DNA from: CAKZKT01 sp034434235
GTDB taxonomy: Bacteria > Chloroflexota > Anaerolineae > CG2-30-64-16
Assembly (NCBI GenBank): GCA_034434235.1
Contig: DAOTZV010000094.1
Span: 1 to 6,165, forward strand
DNA length: 6,165 bases
Direction: 5' to 3'
The notes under the pieces are model-generated. The model worked only from the letters and a program-made list of their open reading frames with translations, had not been told where the DNA came from and made no database searches. Within the stretch, counting starts at the first letter, position 1. Each line of letters starts with the position of its first letter. This document shows, in pieces, positions 1 to 4,461 of this stretch. A program made the position numbers and the translations under genes.

Positions 1-533
1 ATCACGTCGCCGCCCGGGGCCACGCGATTGGTGTCGTGATAGGCCACCAGGTCATAGCAGCCCAACTGCGCGGCCAGCGCGCCCCACATCGTCTTGACCG
101 GCTGGCCGTCCACCGCGCGGCCCAACACGTCGAACTTCTCGCCGTCGAACACCGCCACGCGCACCGGTTCGTCGTGGCGCAAGTGGGGAAATTGTGCTAC
201 ATCCAGCGCGGAACGGTCGCGCGCGGCATGGTAGAGCGCGGCCAACGTGTGCGACTTGCCGCCGCCGAACGGGGAGCGGAGCTGCAGGACCCGGTCGCCG
301 CCGCCGCCCGCCAGCCCATCCATCACATCGCTCAGCAGCCGCCGCATGCCGCCGGTCAGGTAGGTGGCAGCGAAGAAGTCGCGCGGCTGCCGGTAGATGG
401 CCGGGATACGCGGGTCGCCGGCCACCAGCGCGCCCAGGTCAATGGCATACGCGGCGACCGCGGTGTTGCCGGCTTCGACGTCATGATCCAGGCGAACGAC
501 CTGGCTCCAGGGGCGAAGTGGGTGGAAGGTCAT
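1..533 (-). CDS. DUF499 (COG1483-type) AAA/P-loop ATPase, N-terminal part; 3' end beyond window
   Basis: The first 177 residues are visible and the frame stays open to base 1, so the gene is truncated by the window edge; family members usually have about 1000 residues or more. The protein opens with a typical DUF499 start (PLRPWSQVVRLDHDV), continues with a segment around residues 50-62 (QPRDFFAATYLTGG), and has a clear Walker A loop at residues 89-96 (FGGGKSHT, Lys93). A family-like TMWGALAAQLG segment follows at 149-158. Start choice: the ATG at 533 has a strong GAGGTGA Shine-Dalgarno at 544-538, and the nearby ATG at 539 meets a stop at once. DUF499 ATPases are cytoplasmic and are found beside DUF1156 methylases in defence islands; the exact role is unknown, and ATP-driven remodelling or signalling on DNA is inference. 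Residues 112-120 are encoded by an in-frame 27-bp palindromic repeat. It lies 88 nt downstream of the methylase gene, probably co-transcribed. A BrxC-like ATPase is the main alternative. Confidence 0.88.
   Translation of the reverse strand, partial: MTFHPLRPWSQVVRLDHDVEAGNTAVAAYAIDLGALVAGDPRIPAIYRQPRDFFAATYLTGGMRRLLSDVMDGLAGGGGDRVLQLRSPFGGGKSHTLAALYHAARDRSALDVAQFPHLRHDEPVRVAVFDGEKFDVLGRAVDGQPVKTMWGALAAQLGCYDLVAYHDTNRVAPGGDV
174..200. repeat. 27-bp palindromic element, copy 1 (in-frame within DUF499 ATPase gene)
   Basis: Plus strand: left arm GTGGCGCAA (174-182), centre GTGGGGAAA (183-191), right arm TTGTGCTAC (192-200). The two arms are near-perfect reverse complements of each other. On the coding strand it begins exactly at a codon and gives V-A-Q-F-P-H-L-R-H, residues 112-120 of the ATPase, shortly after the Walker A loop. 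Confidence 0.7.
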
Positions 534-537
534 GGCA

Positions 538-544
538 TCACCTC
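538..544 (-). promoter_or_regulatory. Shine-Dalgarno of the DUF499 ATPase gene
   Basis: Read on the minus strand, GAGGTGA ends 4 nt before the ATG at 533. It fixes the start of the ATPase gene and indicates independent ribosome loading even if the gene is co-transcribed with the methylase upstream. Confidence 0.7.
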
Positions 545-557
545 ATGCGCCTATGCG

Positions 558-584
558 GTAGCGCAAGATGGCATCTTGCGCCGC
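558..584. repeat. 27-bp palindromic element, copy 2 (intergenic, hairpin-forming)
   Basis: Plus strand: arm GTAGCGCAA, centre GATGGCATC, arm TTGCGCCGC. The core GCGCAAGATG / CATCTTGCGC is a perfect inverted repeat around a single central base, so the transcript could fold into a strong hairpin between the methylase stop and the ATPase start. It is the only copy outside coding sequence and adjoins an array of its own right arm (572-619). Confidence 0.75.
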
Positions 585-619
585 ATCTTGCGCCGCATCT
601 TGCGCTACATCTTACGCTA
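572..619. repeat. Four tandem 12-bp units derived from the palindrome arm
   Basis: Plus-strand units: CATCTTGCGCCG (572-583), CATCTTGCGCCG (584-595), CATCTTGCGCTA (596-607), CATCTTACGCTA (608-619). The first two are identical, the third differs at the last two bases and the fourth at three. A further decayed unit may follow from 620. The array ends 2 bp from the methylase stop codon (624-622), filling most of the 88-nt gap before the ATPase gene. It looks like expansion of one arm of the 27-bp palindrome that overlaps its left end. Confidence 0.85.
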
Positions 620-621
620 CG

Positions 622-3555
622 TCACGCCAACGGCCCGCGATGGGCCTCGATCAAGCTCCGCCAGTTGGTCGTCAGCTTACGCAGCGCGGCGGCCTCGGCC
701 CCGCGCGCGGCGACCAGCGACCGCCCTCCGCCGCCCCCGTTGCCGGCGAGCGTCTGGCCGGCCAGCGTCTGGGCGACGACGCGCAGGCGCTCGACGTCGG
801 GCCGGGCCTCGTCCAGGTACGCGGGGATGTGGCCAGGCCGGTTCTCCACCAGCCAGAGGACGCGATGCAGCACATCCACCAGCGGCGCGGGGGCGCCGTC
901 CCGCGGCAGGCCGAGCTTCGCGTCCTCTCCGCGCTCGATGAAGTCGCGCAGGCGATACTTGCCCGCCTTCTTCTCCACCAGCGGGTTGCTTCCGGCAGTG
1001 AGGCCGCGGCTGCCGTCTAGCTCCACGTGCTGCGGATAGGCGAAGATGATCGCCTCGCCGGCGTCAATGGCCGCCTGGCGGTAGGCGTAGCGCCACAGCA
1101 CGTAGAAGCGGGTGGCCGCGTCCACGCTGCTGACGCCGGCCTGGCTGACGCCGAAGAGCTTCTCCAGCAGCGCCTCCAGCACTGCGCCCTCGACCTCGGA
1201 CAGGAAGGTATTGGCCGGCACCTCCTCGCCGTTGGCGTACTCGACGCGGGCGTACTTCGTGAACGCGGCCAGGCCCGCGCCCACGCAGGCGATGACCAGG
1301 TCGGCGCCGGTGACCCCCTGCGCCCACAGGCGATCGACGCGCTCGCGGACGATGCGCTCGAGGTCGGGACGGACGTCGCGCTCGTAGGAGCCGGTTTCAT
1401 CGCCTTCTCGACGTCGCGCAACCAGAAAAATCGAGGAGGCAAGGGCTGATCGCTCCTGGGCGTTTGTCCGGGTCTGGCGTTCCATCTCAATCGCCCAGGC
1501 TTCTGTTACTGTAAAACCTGCGCTGCGGAGCGCATCAATCAGAGTTGCCCAGCCCGCCGTCGTCTTGTGCGCATAAACTACCACCATCGGAGCATTTGGC
1601 TTCAGCACGCGTTGCGCATCTGCGAAAGCCGATGACATCATGGATTCATAAGCCTGAGCAGCCCGCTCTCGGTTGCCACCGTGTCGGTAGAAGGCCATGA
1701 TGGCTTCGCGTTTCTTGGGAGTCAATTGGGCCGAGAAATGCTCGGCATGGAGTTGGCCTACCGATCGCTTAAGCCAGACGTAAAAGAAATCTGACAGGTT
1801 GGAGTAACTGCGGCTATCGTAGTAAGGCGGATCGGTAATCACAGCATCAAAAGTCTGGGCGGACCAGGGGAGTTCGGTTGCGGAACCTCGATGGACAACG
1901 GCTGCCGGGCCCACGCCAGAAATCTGCCGAAGTGCAGCAACGATCCATTCCAATGCATTCGGCCATCCGCCCGAGCTGGCCTCCAGAGGATTGGCCTCCG
2001 CAAAGTCCCATACCATCGGCATGCCCGGCTGCGGAAAAGTATGCGCCACAAACTCCGGCATCCAAGTACAAAACGTGCTGGAATAATCTGCTAACCTGTC
2101 GAGAGTTAACCCGAGATAATCGGTAATAACCGCTGCTTGATTAGCAGAGTAGCCGAGCCTTGTCATTTGTTGCAAGGCCGCGTGAACATGCCTGGTGAAG
2201 GTCAACAACGCCAATCGCTGGCGCACAGTAGTGACATCTTCCCACCGCTCGAAGCCGAAATGTTGAATATCGAATGAGCGAGGATTGGCCTCAATCGGTT
2301 CATCAGGTAAACTGAGGCCAGTTTCGACACATAGTCGTTCGATTCGAGGTAGAATGATCTCATCCGCTGCCGATGAAGGCACGATCATCGGAGACAGGTA
2401 GATTCTGCCTTGCTTGAATTTCCCCTTGCCAGCCGGCTTGACGGCTACAATGCTCATCAATTGATATCCGATTCGTTGCGCTTTCCCTTCGGCCTTCACA
2501 TAGATGCCATCTGCGACCGTGCCGCAGAATGGACAGGCTACATTGCCGCCCCGACTTCCGGCCGCCGGATCGAACCCCAATCCCTCTTCCGTCGTCGCCT
2601 CGACCACCACGTAGCGCACCGTCTTCTCGGGCCACGCCTTGTGGCGGTTGGTCTCGGCGTCGGGGCGCAGGGCGACGTAGCGGCCCTTCTTCTTCGCCAG
2701 CCAAGTCTGTCGCGCCAGCGGCACGGTCCCGCCGCACGCCGGGTTCTTGCAGCGCACGGTGCGCGTCCACAGGTAGGCTACAGGCGTCAGCATCCCTTTG
2801 CCGTGCTCGCCGGCGGGCGGGGCCCACTCCATGCCCAGTTGGCCGTCGCTGGAGCGCACGTTTCCAGCTTGCGTTACATCATCGTGGCGCAAGCTGCCAG
2901 CTTGCGTTACAGGGTCTGGGATCGGCGGGTACAGGTCGCCGATCTCGGCCTTGACCTGTTGGAGCACCCACTTGCCCCAATGCTCCACCTCGGCGGCCAG
3001 CCCGGCCCAGGAGCCGTCCCTGGCGCAGCCGCGCGCGGCGGGATCGGGCGCGCCGTACTGCTGGGGATAGACCAGGGTACACAGCTCGATGATGTGCGCC
3101 ACGGGGTTCAGATCGAGCGCGTAGGCCTCGCAGCCCAGGCGCAGCGCCTCCAGGGGGATCGAGCCGCCGCCGGCGAACATGTCCAGCACACGCGGCCGCG
3201 GCGCGCGGCCGGCCTCGATGTCGTCGGCGGTCACCAGGTGGCCGGTCTCCACGGTCAGCCGCGCCGCATGGGCCTCCAGGATGTGGCGCCGCGCCTCGGC
3301 GATGACCGAGGGGGAACCGGGGTACTTGCACAGCTCGGCCACAAACTGCTCGGCCCGCTTGCGCCCCTCTTTGTCGGTCGGTGCGGGCACCAACGCACCG
3401 TAGACGGCAGCGCGGGCCGCCACCAGCGGCCGCCGCGCCCACCACAGGTGCAGCGTGGAGATATGCCCCTTGCGCACAGACTTCTCGCGTCGCGCCTCGG
3501 CCGAGATGGCCTCGATGGGGATGTAGTCTTCGATCAGGCGTTGGTCGGTGGGCAT
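622..3555 (-). CDS. DUF1156 / COG1743 adenine-specific DNA methylase with Zn ribbon
   Basis: This complete 977-residue protein is predicted to transfer a methyl group from S-adenosylmethionine to adenine N6 in DNA, marking host DNA in an anti-phage system. Residues 1-60 are a DUF1156 region (RLIEDYIPIEAIS, GHISTLHLWWARRP). The AdoMet-binding motif I is FAGGGS at 127-132 and the catalytic motif IV is DPPY at 575-578, separated by a long insertion. The insertion holds a split zinc ribbon with Cys269/Cys274 and Cys341/Cys344. Length and order match COG1743. The ATG at 3555 starts directly on the conserved N-terminus, with a weak GAGAG ribosome site upstream. Residues 216-224 and 227-235 are two in-frame copies of the 27-bp palindrome. 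Codons for about residues 330-718 are lower in GC than both ends. The gene starts 26 nt after the protease gene. A PglX-type (BREX type 3) or DrmMI-type role is possible; target specificity cannot be read. Confidence 0.95.
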   Translation of the reverse strand: MPTDQRLIEDYIPIEAISAEARREKSVRKGHISTLHLWWARRPLVAARAAVYGALVPAPTDKEGRKRAEQFVAELCKYPGSPSVIAEARRHILEAHAARLTVETGHLVTADDIEAGRAPRPRVLDMFAGGGSIPLEALRLGCEAYALDLNPVAHIIELCTLVYPQQYGAPDPAARGCARDGSWAGLAAEVEHWGKWVLQQVKAEIGDLYPPIPDPVTQAGSLRHDDVTQAGNVRSSDGQLGMEWAPPAGEHGKGMLTPVAYLWTRTVRCKNPACGGTVPLARQTWLAKKKGRYVALRPDAETNRHKAWPEKTVRYVVVEATTEEGLGFDPAAGSRGGNVACPFCGTVADGIYVKAEGKAQRIGYQLMSIVAVKPAGKGKFKQGRIYLSPMIVPSSAADEIILPRIERLCVETGLSLPDEPIEANPRSFDIQHFGFERWEDVTTVRQRLALLTFTRHVHAALQQMTRLGYSANQAAVITDYLGLTLDRLADYSSTFCTWMPEFVAHTFPQPGMPMVWDFAEANPLEASSGGWPNALEWIVAALRQISGVGPAAVVHRGSATELPWSAQTFDAVITDPPYYDSRSYSNLSDFFYVWLKRSVGQLHAEHFSAQLTPKKREAIMAFYRHGGNRERAAQAYESMMSSAFADAQRVLKPNAPMVVVYAHKTTAGWATLIDALRSAGFTVTEAWAIEMERQTRTNAQERSALASSIFLVARRREGDETGSYERDVRPDLERIVRERVDRLWAQGVTGADLVIACVGAGLAAFTKYARVEYANGEEVPANTFLSEVEGAVLEALLEKLFGVSQAGVSSVDAATRFYVLWRYAYRQAAIDAGEAIIFAYPQHVELDGSRGLTAGSNPLVEKKAGKYRLRDFIERGEDAKLGLPRDGAPAPLVDVLHRVLWLVENRPGHIPAYLDEARPDVERLRVVAQTLAGQTLAGNGGGGGRSLVAARGAEAAALRKLTTNWRSLIEAHRGPLA
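742..771. repeat. 15-bp tandem duplication in methylase C-terminus
   Basis: Two adjacent 15-bp units (742-756 and 757-771) differ at one base and encode the pentapeptide QTLAG twice (about residues 929-938) in front of a glycine run. It is a small in-frame duplication near the end of the methylase, in a part likely to tolerate length change. Confidence 0.7.
2851..2877. repeat. 27-bp palindromic element, copy 3 (in-frame within methylase gene, degenerate)
   Basis: Plus strand: left arm GGAGCGCAC (decayed), centre GTTTCCAGC, right arm TTGCGTTAC (intact). The coding strand gives V-T-Q-A-G-N-V-R-S, residues 227-235. It starts 33 bp, or 11 codons, from copy 4, so the pair reads as an 11-residue tandem peptide repeat. 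Confidence 0.7.
2884..2910. repeat. 27-bp palindromic element, copy 4 (in-frame within methylase gene)
   Basis: Plus strand: arm GTGGCGCAA, centre GCTGCCAGC, arm TTGCGTTAC. This is the cleanest copy: 13-nt arms match at 11 of 13 positions around one central base. The coding strand gives V-T-Q-A-G-S-L-R-H, residues 216-224, between motif I and the first zinc-ribbon cysteines of the methylase. Confidence 0.85.
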
Positions 3556-3581
3556 CGGAACTCTCGCTATTTACACGTGCG

Positions 3582-3980
3582 CTATCTGGGTCTTCGCCGT
3601 TTTGGCAAGATATCGGCCTGCGCTGCCGGCCCGTCCAGGAGCAGGATCAGGCGATTCAACACGTTGCGGCCGAGCAGCGCGTCCCCGGCACCATCGTCTG
3701 CAACGACTTCAATCCCAGGAAGGATATGGCCGGCCACTTCCAGATCAACCAGGTACACGGCGGCCGGCCGCAACTCGCCCCAATGACTGCGAAGTCGCGC
3801 CCGATAGATCTCTGCGGCTTCGATGGCTCGCAGTTGTTGCGCCGGCACAAGGGTAACATCTGCGCCGGTGTCCACCAATCCCCACAACGACGAAGACCTG
3901 ACGCCGCTTTCCGGCAGGCTCAAAACTATCGGCAAACGCGGAAAGGGCGGAAAGAACGTCCGATCGTAGCTGAAAGCCAT
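3582..3980 (-). CDS. Retropepsin-like (clan AA) aspartic protease
   Basis: This 132-residue protein carries the retropepsin active-site signature GLVDTGADVTLVP at about residues 34-46 (catalytic Asp37), and the matching C-terminal motif ALLGRNVLNRL at 101-111. Length and spacing fit a one-domain aspartic protease that is active as a homodimer. No signal peptide or membrane segment is seen, so it is probably cytoplasmic. The ATG at 3980 is chosen because GGAG at 3991-3988 lies 7 nt upstream and it follows the upstream stop after one base; an ATG at 4028 would overlap the upstream gene by 47 nt. Bacterial proteins of this kind often follow small DUF5678-like genes; their substrates are unknown. 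Here the pair sits between two defence genes. It may be a passenger module or an accessory protease; the sequence does not decide. The C-terminus is basic (PKRRRPR). Confidence 0.85.
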   Translation of the reverse strand: MAFSYDRTFFPPFPRLPIVLSLPESGVRSSSLWGLVDTGADVTLVPAQQLRAIEAAEIYRARLRSHWGELRPAAVYLVDLEVAGHILPGIEVVADDGAGDALLGRNVLNRLILLLDGPAAQADILPKRRRPR

Positions 3981-3981
3981 C

Positions 3982-4365
3982 TTAATGCTCCAGTTGCGGA
4001 CTGTGCATCGTGAAGACCGGCGCCGCATCCCAGTCGGCCTTGATAATCAATATCCGTTCGCGTCCGAATCGCGCCCGAATCCGCAGGTAGAGCTCCCTTT
4101 GGTCAGGATCATGATCCACGACTTGTCCTCCTCGCACTGCGACGTACTGGCCAGCATATCGCTGGCGTTCGGCCGCCGGACGGGCGAACCAGGCGGCTTG
4201 TTCGGCGTCCAATTCCTCTTCTTCAACGGTCGAACTACGGGGCGTCTCATCTTTTTCGAAAGGCTCCAACGAAACAATCGCGCGAATGAGCGCCAGGCGT
4301 TCGGCGCTGCTGAGCGGCACCGCCAGGGCACGCACTTGTTCGATGATCATATCTTTCTGCAACAT
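3982..4365 (-). CDS. DUF5678-like small protein, partner of the aspartic protease
   Basis: This is a 127-residue protein of unknown function. Residues 12-34 (VRALAVPLSSAERLALIRAI and following) look like the short helical N-terminus seen in many small antitoxin-type proteins. A very acidic linker (VEEEELDAE, about 47-55) follows. Residues 70-108 have a DUF5678-like pattern: YAGQYVAVRGGQVVDHDPDQ, then LRIRARFG and ILII. The ATG at 4365 has an excellent GGGAGGTGA ribosome site directly upstream and a candidate extended -10 promoter. Its TAA stop is one base from the ATG of the protease gene, so the two are almost certainly translationally coupled. A natural reading is that this protein is a substrate, inhibitor or adaptor of the protease, but that is inference. 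GC is lower than in the helicase gene. The DUF5678 assignment rests on pattern recognition only. Confidence 0.75.
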   Translation of the reverse strand: MLQKDMIIEQVRALAVPLSSAERLALIRAIVSLEPFEKDETPRSSTVEEEELDAEQAAWFARPAAERQRYAGQYVAVRGGQVVDHDPDQRELYLRIRARFGRERILIIKADWDAAPVFTMHSPQLEH

Positions 4366-4368
4366 CGT

Positions 4369-4377
4369 TCACCTCCC
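4369..4377 (-). promoter_or_regulatory. Strong Shine-Dalgarno of the DUF5678-like gene
   Basis: The minus strand reads GGGAGGTGA, with the GGAGG core 6 nt before the ATG at 4365. It is the best ribosome-binding site in the window and supports efficient, independent translation of the small cassette. Confidence 0.75.
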
Positions 4378-4385
4378 ATACGCTA

Positions 4386-4394
4386 ATTCTACCA
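4386..4394 (-). promoter_or_regulatory. Candidate extended -10 promoter before the DUF5678/protease pair
   Basis: The minus strand has TGGTAGAAT: a TGn extension followed by TAGAAT, one mismatch from the TATAAT consensus. It lies in the 96-nt gap after the helicase gene, 20 bp before the ATG at 4365. The -35 position (TGTGGA with 17-bp spacing) is poor, as is common for extended -10 promoters. If real, transcription would start near 4379 with a leader of about 14 nt. No convincing terminator was seen in this gap. Confidence 0.35.
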
Positions 4395-4461
4395 CAATCC
4401 ATGATCGCTCCACAGCCTCTACTCGGACCGGTAGTGGAAAGTGAGGAGCCCTTGCAGTTGC

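Noticed and set aside
558..584. Intrinsic terminator after the methylase gene
   Set aside because: The hairpin is strong, but no run of T follows it on the minus strand, and the ATPase gene with a good ribosome site starts shortly after.
558..619. CRISPR array
   Set aside because: Units are 12 bp in direct tandem with no spacers, and no cas gene is visible; it is an expanded arm of the local palindrome.
36..941. Plus-strand open frame of 301 codons
   Set aside because: It is antisense to both the DUF499 ATPase start and the methylase 3' end, crosses the repeat array, and reads as low-complexity Arg/Ala-rich sequence.
2410..3786. Long plus-strand open frame of 458 codons
   Set aside because: It lies antisense to the well-conserved DUF1156 methylase and runs into the protease gene; its translation has no recognisable domain. 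It is an effect of high GC and few stops.
4026..4028. Upstream ATG as start of the aspartic protease
   Set aside because: It would overlap the coupled upstream gene by 47 nt and add 16 residues without family similarity, while the ATG at 3980 has a well-placed GGAG.
4395..4461. Terminator after the helicase gene
   Set aside because: Only 4-bp stems (CTAC/GTAG) could be found and no T-tract follows.
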